Source: CAZKBP01 sp964551015
GTDB lineage: Bacteria > Bacteroidota > Bacteroidia > Cytophagales > Microscillaceae
NCBI GenBank assembly: GCA_964551015.1
Contig: CAZKBP010000011.1
Span: forward strand, 62,001-126,000
Reading direction: 5' to 3'
DNA: 64,000 nucleotides
A program made the position numbers and the translations under genes. Shown one piece after another: positions 34,813-44,488 of the stretch (position 1 is its first letter; each line of letters opens with the position of its first letter). Below the pieces are notes generated by a model. The model saw only the letters and a program-made list of their open reading frames with translations, had not been told where the DNA came from and did not search any database.

Positions 34813-35889
34813 CTATTTTGGCAAACGCCGATACATAATCAAACCAATGGCGCAAAAAACTAAGTTGGGTATCCAGGCGGAGAGTTGAGGGGGAATGCCT
34901 CCTTTCTGAGCAAAGGTGCGGCTAATCACGATTAAGAGAATGTAAGTAAAAGCGAGTACGAAGCCAAAAGCGATTTGCAGTCCTGTTCCACCTCGGGTTT
35001 TACGCGCTGAAACAATCACGCCAATGATAGTCAGGATGATAATAGAAAAGGGATAAGCGAATCGTTCGTAGCGTTCTACTAGATAAATTTCTACATCATC
35101 CGCACCACGGAGCCGTAATTCGGCAATGTAGGCGTTGAGCTCGGTGAGGGTCAATTGCTCATTGAGGCGGTGCTTGGTCTCGAAGTCTTTGGGACGCATG
35201 TTGATGATGGTATCGGTTTTACTCCCGTAGGTGATTTCTTCTTTTCCCTGACGAAAAGTGCGAAGCTTATAATTAGAAAGAGTCCATTTTTCCTTTTCTT
35301 CATCCCAATGGATACGGGGAGATTCTAGCTTGCTAATGAGTTCATTGCTGTCTACTTCTTCAATCGTAAAACGATAACCGGTATGTGAGATATTATCATA
35401 GCTTTCCAGATAGACATAAGTGCGGGGGGCTACTTTCATATGCACATTGCGTTCATTGAAGTAGAATTTATCGCGAACGTAATTATTCTCAAAATTATTC
35501 CTTACCTTATTAGCGTTGGGAACGGTCCAATTAATCAGAAAAAAAACCATCGTCCCGATCATAACCGAACCGATAAAGTAAGGAACCAAGATACGCGCAA
35601 AGCTAATGCCCGTGCTAATCATTGCCACGATTTCGGTATGTGTAGCCAATTTAGCCGTTACGAAGACCGCCGTGATAAAAATAATCAGTGGGCTGAGCAT
35701 ATTGGCATAGTAGGGGACGAAATTGGCATAATACTCCGAAATAATACGCCAAGTCGTGAGGTCAGGATGATTGAAATCCTCGATTTTTTCGGCCAAATCA
35801 ATCACGATTAACACGGCAATCAAGACCAGCACGGTAAACACGTAGGTTACCAAAAACTTTTTTAATATGTACCAGTCCAGTTTTTTCAT
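34813..35889 (-). CDS. LptF/LptG family permease
   Basis: 358 residues with three N-terminal membrane helices (about 12-32, 58-78, 100-122), a periplasmic beta-jellyroll (about 130-270) and three C-terminal helices. The start DWYILKKFLVTYVFTVLVL and the late R-x-G-x-G-L-Q-I-A-F-G match the YjgP/YjgQ family. Such proteins form the inner-membrane part of the LPS transport complex with LptB. Bacteroidota often have two paralogues; which one this is cannot be told by eye. Upstream of it on the same strand is Tgt (105 bp). Confidence 0.93.
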   Translation of the reverse strand: MKKLDWYILKKFLVTYVFTVLVLIAVLIVIDLAEKIEDFNHPDLTTWRIISEYYANFVPYYANMLSPLIIFITAVFVTAKLATHTEIVAMISTGISFARILVPYFIGSVMIGTMVFFLINWTVPNANKVRNNFENNYVRDKFYFNERNVHMKVAPRTYVYLESYDNISHTGYRFTIEEVDSNELISKLESPRIHWDEEKEKWTLSNYKLRTFRQGKEEITYGSKTDTIINMRPKDFETKHRLNEQLTLTELNAYIAELRLRGADDVEIYLVERYERFAYPFSIIILTIIGVIVSARKTRGGTGLQIAFGFVLAFTYILLIVISRTFAQKGGIPPQLSAWIPNLVFCAIGLIMYRRLPK

Positions 35890-35994
35890 AAACTAATTTG
35901 CAATTTCAAAGCTGCTAATTTAATTTCTATTTGCTTGTCAACCGTGTCTTGAGCGTTAAAGTTTGTTAATCCATTTTTGATTTTTTATGCAACG

Positions 35995-37131
35995 CTACAG
36001 CCGCTGCATGAGTTTGGGAAGCATTTGATTTTTCCAACGTAGAAAATTACCCTCCTCGATTTTTTGTCGGGCTTGCTTGACTAGCCACAGGTAAAAAGTC
36101 AGGTTGTGCACACTGGCAATTTGCCCGCCTAATAGCTCTTTACTATGGATCAAATGCCTTAAATAAGCCTTAGGATAAGAGGTGCTGACGTAACCGCCTA
36201 ATGCCCGATCGATGGGGCTGTCATCATATTCCCATTTTTTGTTTTTGATGTTCATGATTCCCTGAGTGGTATAGAGAATACCGTGCCGAGCATTGCGCGT
36301 TGGGAGCACACAATCAAACATATCTACGCCCAAGGCAATGCACTCCAGAATATTCTCAGGAGTTCCTACTCCCATCAAATAGCGAGGTTTGGCTCGGGGT
36401 AAAATACCGCAGACCAGTTCGGTAAATTCGTACATAATTTCCGCAGATTCTCCCACGGAAAGCCCTCCGATGGCATTCCCTTCGCTTTCGGTGGCCGCGA
36501 CAAACTCTGCCGATTGTGTCCTCAAATCCCGATAGGTACTACCTTGTACGATCGGGAAGAGGGTTTGAGGATGATCGTATTTTGCCTCGGTTTCTTGGAA
36601 GCGTTTTTGGCAACGCCTGAGCCAGCGATGAGTCATTTCCATCGAGTCCTTGGCGTATTGATACTCGCTGGGGTAGGGTGGGCATTCATCAAAAGCCATG
36701 ATGATATCTGCCCCGATACTTCGCTGGATATCTATGACATTTTCTGGGGTAAATACATGCCGAGAACCATCAATGTGCGATTGAAAGGTCACGCCTTCCT
36801 CCTTGATCTTGCGTGTACCTGCCAGCGAATACACTTGGTAGCCTCCACTGTCGGTCAGGATGGGTTTTTGCCAACCATTAAAAGCGTGCAAGCCACCGAT
36901 TTTTTCCAAGACTTCCAAGCCAGGGCGCAGGTACAGATGATAAGTATTTCCTAAAATAATTTCTGCGGCAATATCTGTTTCTAGTTCTCTTTGATGAACC
37001 GCCTTGACGGAGCCTACCGTGCCTACGGGCATAAAAATAGGCGTTTGGATGCTTCCTCGTGGAGTTTGCAAGGTGCCGGCGCGGGCTTGTGAATGGGGGT
37101 CTTGGGCTTTTATTTGAAATTGAATGCTCAT
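35995..37131 (-). CDS. tgt: Queuine/preQ1 tRNA-ribosyltransferase Tgt
   Basis: 378 residues. Base exchange at tRNA position 34: Asp94 (TDSGGYQ, 93-99), nucleophile Asp270 in GVDMFDCVLPTRNARHG (268-284), Gly-rich QGS (196-198) and GGLSVGE (222-228) base-binding loops are all present. The C-terminal zinc site is degenerate: the C-x-C-x-x-C before AYLRHL in E. coli-type enzymes is Leu311, Gly313 and Ser316 here, although the last ligand His342 (VHNL) remains. I recall the same loss in other Bacteroidota Tgt proteins, so it is probably a lineage trait. Likely co-oriented with the LptF/G permease downstream. Confidence 0.97.
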   Translation of the reverse strand: MSIQFQIKAQDPHSQARAGTLQTPRGSIQTPIFMPVGTVGSVKAVHQRELETDIAAEIILGNTYHLYLRPGLEVLEKIGGLHAFNGWQKPILTDSGGYQVYSLAGTRKIKEEGVTFQSHIDGSRHVFTPENVIDIQRSIGADIIMAFDECPPYPSEYQYAKDSMEMTHRWLRRCQKRFQETEAKYDHPQTLFPIVQGSTYRDLRTQSAEFVAATESEGNAIGGLSVGESAEIMYEFTELVCGILPRAKPRYLMGVGTPENILECIALGVDMFDCVLPTRNARHGILYTTQGIMNIKNKKWEYDDSPIDRALGGYVSTSYPKAYLRHLIHSKELLGGQIASVHNLTFYLWLVKQARQKIEEGNFLRWKNQMLPKLMQRL

Positions 37132-37354
37132 AATTTGAATGCTTGCAGGGCGGAATGGCTATTTGTGTTATGGTTAAATGGTTGAGTCATTTGATCTAAA
37201 AACAATTGAGCTACGGAACTATGAAAATATGGATTCTCAGTGGTCAAATTGTTTCGCAATTTACAATTTAAATAATTCTTTACTTTCTAGGATAATTTTT
37301 CTAATTTCAAATCGGAACAAGAAACAGCGTTTATTCTTAATTCTCGACCTTTTT

Positions 37355-38203
37355 ATGCAAAAATTTTACTCTATGATCCTAGTCTGTCTGGGGCTAGGAT
37401 GCTTACCTGTCTACACGCAATCCAAAATACAAGGCTGGGTTACTGACCAAACAGGTCAGCGTATGCCTTACACCCGTGTCTCTATTAATGAAAAAACACA
37501 ACTTGTCAGTGATGCCAAAGGGTATTTTGAAATCCATCCCGAAGTGTCGTTTTATAAACCCAAACAAGTACAAGTACAAAAGCACGGCTATTTGCTCAAA
37601 GAATGGTACTATGGAAATGCCGAAATGAAGATTATCCTAGAACCTAGTTTTACGATTCAAGGGCACGTAAAAAATGTAGAAAATCTGCCTATTCCCGATA
37701 TGAACGTGCTTTTGGTAGGAGTAGCCGGGATGAAGCCCACACAAACGGATGAGCAGGGCTACTTTCGTTTGGAAGTGCCCAGTTCTCAGAATATCAAAGA
37801 GGAAAACTTGCTCATTGCCTTCGATTCAGAACGTTACCGGAGCAAGGTCAATTATGAAATGTTTTTCAGAGATAGTAATCACGTGGATTTTGTCGTAGAG
37901 TTCGTGCCTCGCCGTGTCAAAAAAGTCAAAATCTTAGACCAAGATCAGCAACCGCTCACCGGAGTCAGTATATGGGTGGATGATGTGAAATACTTTAGTG
38001 ATCTACAAGGAGAATTCCAAACCCCTGCCACCGTAAGCGATTACAGTGGATTTCGTGCAGAAGCTTTTTGCATCAGCCAGTTAGAATACGATCGTCAAGA
38101 AGCGATGATGCGTGTCTATTTGCGCCACCCGAAAGCAGGTGAAACAAATCAGCCCAAGGAGCTCAATTGGCTAGAAGACCGAATGGTTAAGAAGATTGAC
38201 TAG
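37355..38203 (+). CDS. Secreted protein with CarboxypepD_reg-like repeats
   Basis: 282 residues from ATG 37355, chosen because a signal peptide starts there (MQKFYSMILVCLGLGCLPVY); the open frame begins 177 bp earlier in AT-rich non-coding sequence. The mature part has about three beta-sandwich repeats of the carboxypeptidase-regulatory type: IQGWVTDQTGQRMPYTRVSI, then IQGHVKNVENLPIPDMNVLL, then VKKVKILDQDQQPLTGVSIW. These domains usually sit at the N-terminus of TonB receptors or carry surface ligands. No other domain is seen. Function unknown. Ends directly against the next gene, convergent. Confidence 0.8.
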   Translation: MQKFYSMILVCLGLGCLPVYTQSKIQGWVTDQTGQRMPYTRVSINEKTQLVSDAKGYFEIHPEVSFYKPKQVQVQKHGYLLKEWYYGNAEMKIILEPSFTIQGHVKNVENLPIPDMNVLLVGVAGMKPTQTDEQGYFRLEVPSSQNIKEENLLIAFDSERYRSKVNYEMFFRDSNHVDFVVEFVPRRVKKVKILDQDQQPLTGVSIWVDDVKYFSDLQGEFQTPATVSDYSGFRAEAFCISQLEYDRQEAMMRVYLRHPKAGETNQPKELNWLEDRMVKKID

Positions 38204-38611
38204 TTATGAACTTAGGGAGTCTTGCCCTGGCTTTTGAATAACTTCGTACAACTCTTTGCATTCAGCATAAAGTTGAAAGCGCATAAGTTGAACAAATTCT
38301 TCAATATCTTGATTGAGTTGCTTTACCTGAAAAGCGATTTCCTGCAAGTTCCCGAGTGCTTCACTTTTTGATTCTAAGGAGTTCAGACATATGACCGACG
38401 GTAATGTGGGCTGGTTGTCAGCAGCTTTGCTGAGTGTCTTTTGGATAAAAGTGAAGGTTTTGTAAGAAGTAACAGGTATTTTTCTCAGCTTTTCTTTTTC
38501 TAAATGTCCGATATCTTCGCGGAATTTATCGTGAAGCAACTGGAGCATTTTACCCATGGATCTGAGATTGGACACGAAATGAGGGCTGGGCATGGAAGTT
38601 TTTTCTGCCAT
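38204..38611 (-). CDS. Hypothetical helical protein
   Basis: 135 residues, predicted all-helical, cytoplasmic, with no signal peptide or membrane segment. A long helix-rich pattern (QLLHDKFREDIGHLEKEKL; IAFQVKQLNQDIEEFVQLM) suggests a four-helix bundle or coiled coil. No family recognised. Its stop codon abuts that of the convergent secreted protein with no spacing. Confidence 0.65.
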   Translation of the reverse strand: MAEKTSMPSPHFVSNLRSMGKMLQLLHDKFREDIGHLEKEKLRKIPVTSYKTFTFIQKTLSKAADNQPTLPSVICLNSLESKSEALGNLQEIAFQVKQLNQDIEEFVQLMRFQLYAECKELYEVIQKPGQDSLSS

Positions 38612-38862
38612 AAATAGATTTTTGGAAGCTTAGGTTAATAGTGAGTTTGCTTATAGTTTAATTTTGAGCCGCAGCAGCTTTCTATTAGAGTCTGATTTTA
38701 TAAAAAAATTTTTCTTCAATCGCGAAAGCTATTTACTTATAATTTTGTTTTATCAGAAAGTGAAAGCGCTAGGTTTTTTTGATGCTTATTCTTGTCTCTA
38801 CTTACGTCTACGCCTGCTAAATGTTATAGCATCTTGTCCAAATCGGGTAATTATACTAAGAT

Positions 38863-38976
38863 ATGAGTAAATACCATCTCATCCCTATTAAGGACGAAAA
38901 CTTAACCCAAATACCAGCCAGCCTCTATCGGTATTCGGTCTGGAAGCGACAAAGCACCGAAGAAATCAGCCACTAA
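38863..38976 (+). CDS. Possible 37-residue ORF in a 411-bp gap
   Basis: ATG 38863 opens 37 codons (MSKYHLIPIKDENL...) with mixed, protein-like composition in an otherwise AT-rich region (38612-39022). It lies 46 bp before the sulfotransferase gene on the same strand. It could be a small gene, a gene fragment, or chance. No family recognised. The remainder of the gap, including AT-rich 38664-38860, shows nothing I can support. Confidence 0.3.
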   Translation: MSKYHLIPIKDENLTQIPASLYRYSVWKRQSTEEISH

Positions 38977-39022
38977 GCATAAATAAAAGACGAATCAAAA
39001 ACCTATTAGGAAATTTACTAAA

Positions 39023-39685
39023 ATGATCGAAGTACTTGGACTCGGAATGGGACGTACAGGCACGCTTTCTCTGAAGCTAGCTCTGGAAAAAATCGGTTTT
39101 GCCCGGTGCTATCACATGGAAACCCTGCTACAGAATCCTGCTGATGTCAAATATTGGAAAGAAATAGACCGTAAGGGACAGACGGACTGGCAAGCCCTCT
39201 TCCAAAACTATCAGGCTGCCGTAGATTTCCCCAGCATTGCATATTACCACGAACTGCTCAAAGCTTTTCCCGAGGCCAAATGCATCCTCACCCTCAGAGA
39301 CCCCGAGGCCTGGTACGAGAGTGCCAGCGAGACAATTTTAGACGCAGAGCCGGGTTTGATAGACAAAATGATGATGAGCTTTCGGTTGCCTTTCTCCAGG
39401 CGCCTCAGGAATTTGATCCAGGTTTTCCAACTGACCCATAAATTTTGGGTGCACCACGCGGGGCGAAAATACAAGCAAAAAGACATCGCTATCGCCTTTT
39501 ACCAGCGCTGGAATGAGCAAATTCAGCTAGAAATTCCCGCCAACCGCCTCCTGGTCTATCAAGTCCAAGAAGGCTGGGAGCCCCTCTGTGATTTTTTAGA
39601 GCAGCCTGTGCCAGAGGAACCTTTTCCGAAGGCAAATCAGCGGTCCGAGTTCAAGGCAAAGAACAAGGAACTCCTGTCCTGGTAA
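39023..39685 (+). CDS. Sulfotransferase family protein
   Basis: 220 residues. The PAPS-binding P-loop-like motif GLGMGRTGTLSLKLAL (6-21) and the second site ILTLRDPEAWYESA near 91-104 match the Sulfotransfer_4 type seen in many bacteria and eukaryotes. Length is standard. It would transfer sulfate from PAPS to a small molecule or glycan, though some family members have drifted. No PAPS synthesis genes in the window. Confidence 0.88.
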   Translation: MIEVLGLGMGRTGTLSLKLALEKIGFARCYHMETLLQNPADVKYWKEIDRKGQTDWQALFQNYQAAVDFPSIAYYHELLKAFPEAKCILTLRDPEAWYESASETILDAEPGLIDKMMMSFRLPFSRRLRNLIQVFQLTHKFWVHHAGRKYKQKDIAIAFYQRWNEQIQLEIPANRLLVYQVQEGWEPLCDFLEQPVPEEPFPKANQRSEFKAKNKELLSW

Positions 39686-39765
39686 GACAAAAGCATTCGA
39701 GTACGCACTCAGGGTCTGAGGATGGATTGAGCTTTTTTGGGACAGAAGGGCTTAGCCATAATAGC

Positions 39766-40425
39766 CTATTCCACCCTATAAATCAACCCATCTCGCATCT
39801 CCACCTTGCGGTCGCTCAGGTCGGCTAGTTCTTTGTTGTGGGTTACGATCACGAAAGTTTGCTGGAATTCCTTGCGTAGTTGTAAGAAAAGCTGATGCAA
39901 TTCCTGTGAGTTTTGGGAGTCCAGATTTCCACTTGGTTCGTCGGCAAAAACTACTTTGGGCGAATTAATCAAAGCCCGGGCAATGGCCGCCCGCTGCTGT
40001 TCCCCTCCCGACATTTCGGAGGGCAAATGCTTGGCCCTCGCTTGAATACCCAATACTTCCAAGATTTCCAGGGCGCGACTTTCTACTTTTTTGCCCGAAG
40101 CACCTCCCAAATAAGCGGGCATACAGACATTTTCCAAAGCGGTAAATTCGGGGAGTAAATGATGGAACTGGAAAACAAAGCCAATGTGGCGATTGCGAAA
40201 ATGTGCTAACTGATTCCCCCGAATAGAACGAAGCATTACCCCATCCAGACTTACTTCGCCCTCGTCAGGATGGTCCAAAGTGCCCAAAATGTGAAGCAAA
40301 GTACTTTTGCCCGCGCCCGAAGCACCCACGATCGAGACAATCTCGCCTTCTTCTACCTGAAAATCAATGCCTTTCAAAACCTGTAAATCACCATAGGCTT
40401 TGCTAATGTGCTTGGCTTCTATCAT
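39766..40425 (-). CDS. ABC transporter ATP-binding protein, LolD/MacB type
   Basis: 219 residues, a single NBD. Walker A GASGAGKST (34-42), Q-loop near Gln86, signature LPSEMSGGEQQR (134-145), Walker B VVFADEP (158-164), H-loop near VTHN. The full sequence plan (EAKHISKAYGDLQVLKGI start, short NBD, SGNLDS after Walker B) fits LolD of lipoprotein release or MacB-like permease ATPases. The partner permease (LolC/E or MacB-type) is not in the window. A tail hairpin-rich gap separates it from the sulfotransferase. Confidence 0.93.
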   Translation of the reverse strand: MIEAKHISKAYGDLQVLKGIDFQVEEGEIVSIVGASGAGKSTLLHILGTLDHPDEGEVSLDGVMLRSIRGNQLAHFRNRHIGFVFQFHHLLPEFTALENVCMPAYLGGASGKKVESRALEILEVLGIQARAKHLPSEMSGGEQQRAAIARALINSPKVVFADEPSGNLDSQNSQELHQLFLQLRKEFQQTFVIVTHNKELADLSDRKVEMRDGLIYRVE

Positions 40426-41041
40426 TATATTCTCTATTAAATGCTGTGATCAAAAAAAATAATTCTCACCAAAAGAGCGTGGAAAATGGCCTATTGTCAA
40501 CTGAACTATAAATTGTAAAACAGTTCAGGAGCGCAAATTCATCATCTTTTGCTAAAAGGACAAAGATAAAAGATAAAACGGTTCTTATCACGAATGGTCA
40601 TCTTAGCCATTCTAAAATAAAAAAATCATCTTGCGGAAAGTTAGGTTTTTGACATATCACGTCTGAATGATACAGGAGTCAGTATAGAACTACTTTGCTA
40701 GTTTTTCGATAAAATGTAATTTTAGTACTTCCAAATATGGGATAATTTAGCTACATTCGTGATATATTTCAGATTTTTCCAAACCTGTCTGAAATCATAC
40801 TTGAATAAAATTCCATATTACTTACTCTCCAAAGTAAGTACTGCACTCATTCTATATCGCCTGATAAACAATGAGTTGATGCCATTTTAATTGAGAGTGC
40901 CGTCTCGATTTAATCCTCATTCACGCTTTTCTTCTGATTTTTATCCAAAATTGCTATTTGACCTAAGTCAGTGAAGAGGAAGCATTATATCCTTCAGTAG
41001 AAACATCAATAGCTTTATTATTCATCCATATCCATTCATCT
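40426..41041. other. 616-bp gene-free region with three inverted repeats
   Basis: AT-rich DNA between the divergent LolD-like and malectin-like genes. Three dyads stand out: CTGAACT (40501-40507) with AGTTCAG (40522-40528); ATTTCAGA (40766-40773) with TCTGAAAT (40788-40795), both separated by 14 nt; and TACTTACT-CTCCAA-AGTAAGTA (40819-40840). The first two share the half-site pattern TTCAG/CTGAA with the same spacer length. No ORF above 40 codons looks coding and no promoter box could be fixed. The length is unusual for this window and suggests regulation of the 1113-residue surface protein. Confidence 0.5.
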
Positions 41042-44000
41042 ATGTATTATTATTCTTTATTTTTTACAGGTTTATGGGCTTATCTCTGGCTGGGATTGGG
41101 AGGATCTCAGACCCAAGCCCAATCGACGACTTATCAGATCAATTTTTCTGACCAGAATACGACCATTCTGGAGCCTTGGCACCGAGACTACGGCGAGCCC
41201 TACGGGGCAAAAGCCAATGCATTGACCTACGGCTGGGTGGCGAACCCGGGCACTAATCAATCGCTTGATCTAAGAGGGCAAGGACGCTTCCGCGCTAATA
41301 CAGGGTTAGGCTTGATTCAGTCTACACTGATACACACGTCTGATGACAATGGTCAATTGGCTTATTGGGAAATTGCCTTGCCCATAGGTACTTACGAAGT
41401 AGAAGCAACCGTGGGCGATGCGGGAGGATTTACGGATAGCCGCCACGCCGTCAAAGTTGAGGGGCAAGAATTGATCGCCCCCTCTGTGCCCGAACGCAAG
41501 CAACTCCTCACTCGAAAACAAAATATTTTGGTGCAGGACGGACGCCTGACCTTGGATATGAGTGCGGGAGAAAATGTAAAATTAGTGTCTTTGGTGATTA
41601 AAAGCCTCCCCAAAATGGAGGAAGTTGATTGGAAATATCGCTTGAATTTCCAGACCGCCAGCACCCCCACTCCCAGAGATTATCTAGGTGATGTGGGATT
41701 GGGCTTTGGCTTTCGGCAAATTCTGGAAGAAGACACCCTGCATTATGGTTGGGTTCATCCTCAGGATCAAACTCCTTTTGATAATCGCCCGAATGCCCGT
41801 TATCGTGGAGAAGCTCCTGTCGAGTTACACAGCTTCAACCATATGCAAAAAACATCCACACCTCTTCTTTGGGAAATAAAACTACCCAACGGAAAGTATC
41901 GAGTGAGGGTCGCTGCTGGGGACAATTATTTTTTTGATAGTCACCATATTATTTCCGCCGAAGGCACAGAAGTACTCAATCACAATCAATTATCCGATAA
42001 TACTTTTGGATTTTCTGAAGGCGAAGCAGAGGTGGAAGTGCTAGACGGAAAGCTCACCCTGCGTGCTTCGGGCGTAAATACGAAAATATCCTATCTCTGG
42101 ATCGCGCCACTCACCCCTCCGTTGACACCACCGATTAACCCACCGCAACCTGACTCAGGAGCCAAGCTGGTGCTAGAGAATATGGATCACTTTCCAGCAG
42201 ATGACGAACTCACTTTCAGCCGTATCCAAAACCCTTGGACGGGCTGGATTGGTAATCAACCCGCCAATGCCAACCACGATCAGGTAAATTTGCGTTTGCA
42301 CAATCGGGGTGTTTCTGAATTAAGCATCCACACGCTCCACCTCAGCAATCCCGAAGGCTGGCAGATCGTAGAGATTAATCAGCAAGCCTTCGTCGCGGAA
42401 GAGGATTTACCTTTGAAGATTGCCCCCGGTCAATATCAAGAGCTTTTGATTCAATTTGTACAAGTAGACCCACCCAATAGTCAGTTTGTACCCACCAAGG
42501 TGCTGCACGATACGCTGGAAATTGTATCCAATGATCTACAGATTAAGCACGAAGTAGTGCTACACGGACTCTGGCAACGCAATGGCGAGGGCAACCGTGA
42601 ACCTACGGTACAGGAAATCATCGAGGCTTTTGGTTTCCGCACTCAGACTGGATTTGGCCGCAAGAAAGATGGCAACGACTCTATCCCTACCGGCGATGAA
42701 GTGATTGTGAATTTTTGGGAAAGAGCTAACCCTAACCAAGCAATTTATGTAAGACAATTAGCCGCTTATCATGGTTGCTGCCGGACAGGCGAAAGCTTCC
42801 GCTACGAGAGTAGTGAACCTTTTACCAAAAAAGGCAGTGGATTTGTACTCGCGCACATGGGGCTAGACGCGCAGACCTTACTTCCCCGAAGAAATCAGAT
42901 ACGCCAGCCAGGTAATTTTGGCCGACCCGCCGAAGGAACCTTCCCCGATACACTAGATACTTTTTTTAATGTTTCGGTACTCAATGATTGTAGCTACTCC
43001 AATCTAAATCCACCGCAGGGCTGGCGACCCGATACACCAGGTGAGGTCGGTATCCGAGTGTGGCGGGTCGTAGATGCTCAGGGCAAAGTGGTTCCGAATG
43101 CTTATATCATGGCAAATGATTATTTGGGAACCAATTTCACCAACTACGATTACAATGATAATGTCTACTATGTCAGCAATATACGTCCTGTCTATGGCAA
43201 AATTGCTCAGGTAGCTCTCCACGCTGGGAATGGACTAAGCGGAAATCCTCAGGAGAATCAATCGGCGATGCACTTCGCACCTACCGACTCACCACAGAGC
43301 ACGGAACTGACCTTGTTCCTAAGCCATCGGGTGACTTCCCGCTATAATGCACTCGTTCCTGATATTACCGTGAAAAAAGCGGAAATTGTGGGTGCAAATG
43401 CGCAGGCTTTTCAGCTCGTCAATCCAAGTTTTCCGTTTACCTTGAGTGCAGGTCAAAACCGTGGGCTGAGTGTGAAATTTATACCGACTTCCTCGGGTCT
43501 AAAACAAGCCACCTTACGCTTGCAATACGATCAGGGACAATGGCTGGAGATTCCTCTGTTTGGAAGCACCACCGACTGGCAGGTAGCAAAGCGCATCAAA
43601 GCGGCTCGTCCGAATACAACGGCCTTGCTAATAAATGGCCTAGCTTGGGAATCAGATATTCCCTACCGAGTAGCAGGTAATGGTTATAAACTGGACAATA
43701 TCAATGATTTTAGTACCGAAATCCAAGGTACAGACTGGGATGCACTTTACCGTTCTTATATGTCTTCGGATGCGAATCTAAAGCCGATTGCCTATCAAGT
43801 TCCTCTGGCCAACGGAACTTATACAATACGCTTGCATTTTTCTGAAAATTTCTGGACTGGTACGAATCAGCGAATTAATCACGTGGAAATCGAGGATAAA
43901 ACACTGGCGACTGGGCTGGATATTTTCGCTGAAAGTGCAGGTATGCACCGTGCTTTGGTGAAGGATTTTTTGGTAATGGTAGAAGACAGTTTATTGGAAT

Positions 44001-44383
44001 TGGAATTTATTCCCCTGAGAGATCGTCCATCCATCTGTGCCATTGAGATTTATGCACAATCAGGCGCAAGCTCAGCCCGAAGCATCGCCCTTATTTCCGA
44101 ATCGCTAGATAGAAAGCATACCGAGTTGTTCAGAGATTTACAGGTTTATCCTAATCCGGTGGGAGATTATTTACACCTGCGTGTTCCTGCTCGGGAAGGG
44201 GCTTCTGAAAAAGTACATCTAGAACTGCGAGATACGCGTGGGCAGTTACTTTTCCAAAGCAATGATTTATTATCAGCTAGCGAGCAAGCCTTGAATCAGT
44301 ATCTACCCAGAGTAGTCTCAGGTACGTATTTACTAACCATTCGCAACGCGGAGGGAGTGAAGCACATTCGCTTGGTAAAATAG
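41042..44383 (+). CDS. Large T9SS-secreted protein with three malectin-like domains
   Basis: 1113 residues. Signal peptide 1-27 (ends QTQAQ). Two malectin-like carbohydrate-binding domains near 30-185 and 200-360 (Y-x-INF/LNF start, G-x-Y-x-V-x-A/V-x-x-G-D core), a proline-rich linker, a central beta-rich region (about 375-840) with HYDIN/ASPM-like immunoglobulin folds, a third malectin-like domain (about 865-1010: GTYTIRLHFSENFW), and a T9SS type A sorting domain (about 1035-1113: VYPNPVGDYLHLRV and SGTYLLTIRN). It would be a surface or released adhesin/carbohydrate-binding protein; no enzyme motif was found. A 616-bp control region precedes it. Confidence 0.9.
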   Translation: MYYYSLFFTGLWAYLWLGLGGSQTQAQSTTYQINFSDQNTTILEPWHRDYGEPYGAKANALTYGWVANPGTNQSLDLRGQGRFRANTGLGLIQSTLIHTSDDNGQLAYWEIALPIGTYEVEATVGDAGGFTDSRHAVKVEGQELIAPSVPERKQLLTRKQNILVQDGRLTLDMSAGENVKLVSLVIKSLPKMEEVDWKYRLNFQTASTPTPRDYLGDVGLGFGFRQILEEDTLHYGWVHPQDQTPFDNRPNARYRGEAPVELHSFNHMQKTSTPLLWEIKLPNGKYRVRVAAGDNYFFDSHHIISAEGTEVLNHNQLSDNTFGFSEGEAEVEVLDGKLTLRASGVNTKISYLWIAPLTPPLTPPINPPQPDSGAKLVLENMDHFPADDELTFSRIQNPWTGWIGNQPANANHDQVNLRLHNRGVSELSIHTLHLSNPEGWQIVEINQQAFVAEEDLPLKIAPGQYQELLIQFVQVDPPNSQFVPTKVLHDTLEIVSNDLQIKHEVVLHGLWQRNGEGNREPTVQEIIEAFGFRTQTGFGRKKDGNDSIPTGDEVIVNFWERANPNQAIYVRQLAAYHGCCRTGESFRYESSEPFTKKGSGFVLAHMGLDAQTLLPRRNQIRQPGNFGRPAEGTFPDTLDTFFNVSVLNDCSYSNLNPPQGWRPDTPGEVGIRVWRVVDAQGKVVPNAYIMANDYLGTNFTNYDYNDNVYYVSNIRPVYGKIAQVALHAGNGLSGNPQENQSAMHFAPTDSPQSTELTLFLSHRVTSRYNALVPDITVKKAEIVGANAQAFQLVNPSFPFTLSAGQNRGLSVKFIPTSSGLKQATLRLQYDQGQWLEIPLFGSTTDWQVAKRIKAARPNTTALLINGLAWESDIPYRVAGNGYKLDNINDFSTEIQGTDWDALYRSYMSSDANLKPIAYQVPLANGTYTIRLHFSENFWTGTNQRINHVEIEDKTLATGLDIFAESAGMHRALVKDFLVMVEDSLLELEFIPLRDRPSICAIEIYAQSGASSARSIALISESLDRKHTELFRDLQVYPNPVGDYLHLRVPAREGASEKVHLELRDTRGQLLFQSNDLLSASEQALNQYLPRVVSGTYLLTIRNAEGVKHIRLVK

Positions 44384-44402
44384 ATACTAAATATTTAGAA
44401 GT

Positions 44403-44439
44403 TTCATGAGTCATCCCAAATTTTGGGATGACTTATGAA
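44403..44439. terminator. Bidirectional terminator-like hairpin
   Basis: An 18-bp stem, TTCATGAGTCATCCCAAA (44403-44420) with its near-perfect complement at 44422-44439 (one wobble). It lies 19 bp past the malectin-like gene's stop and about 50 bp past the IDH stop, between convergent genes. No T run. Confidence 0.65.
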
Positions 44440-44488
44440 GTACAGCTACTCATTAACTTTTGCTATATCCGTGCATATTTACAAAAAA

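Noticed and set aside
37178..37354. N-terminal extension of the CarboxypepD_reg-like secreted protein
   Set aside because: AT-rich, non-coding-like, and it would bury the clear signal peptide starting at 37355.
38664..38870. 68-codon plus-strand frame upstream of the sulfotransferase gene
   Set aside because: Phe/Leu/Ile/Ser-rich translation of AT-rich DNA, no start context and no family; probably chance.
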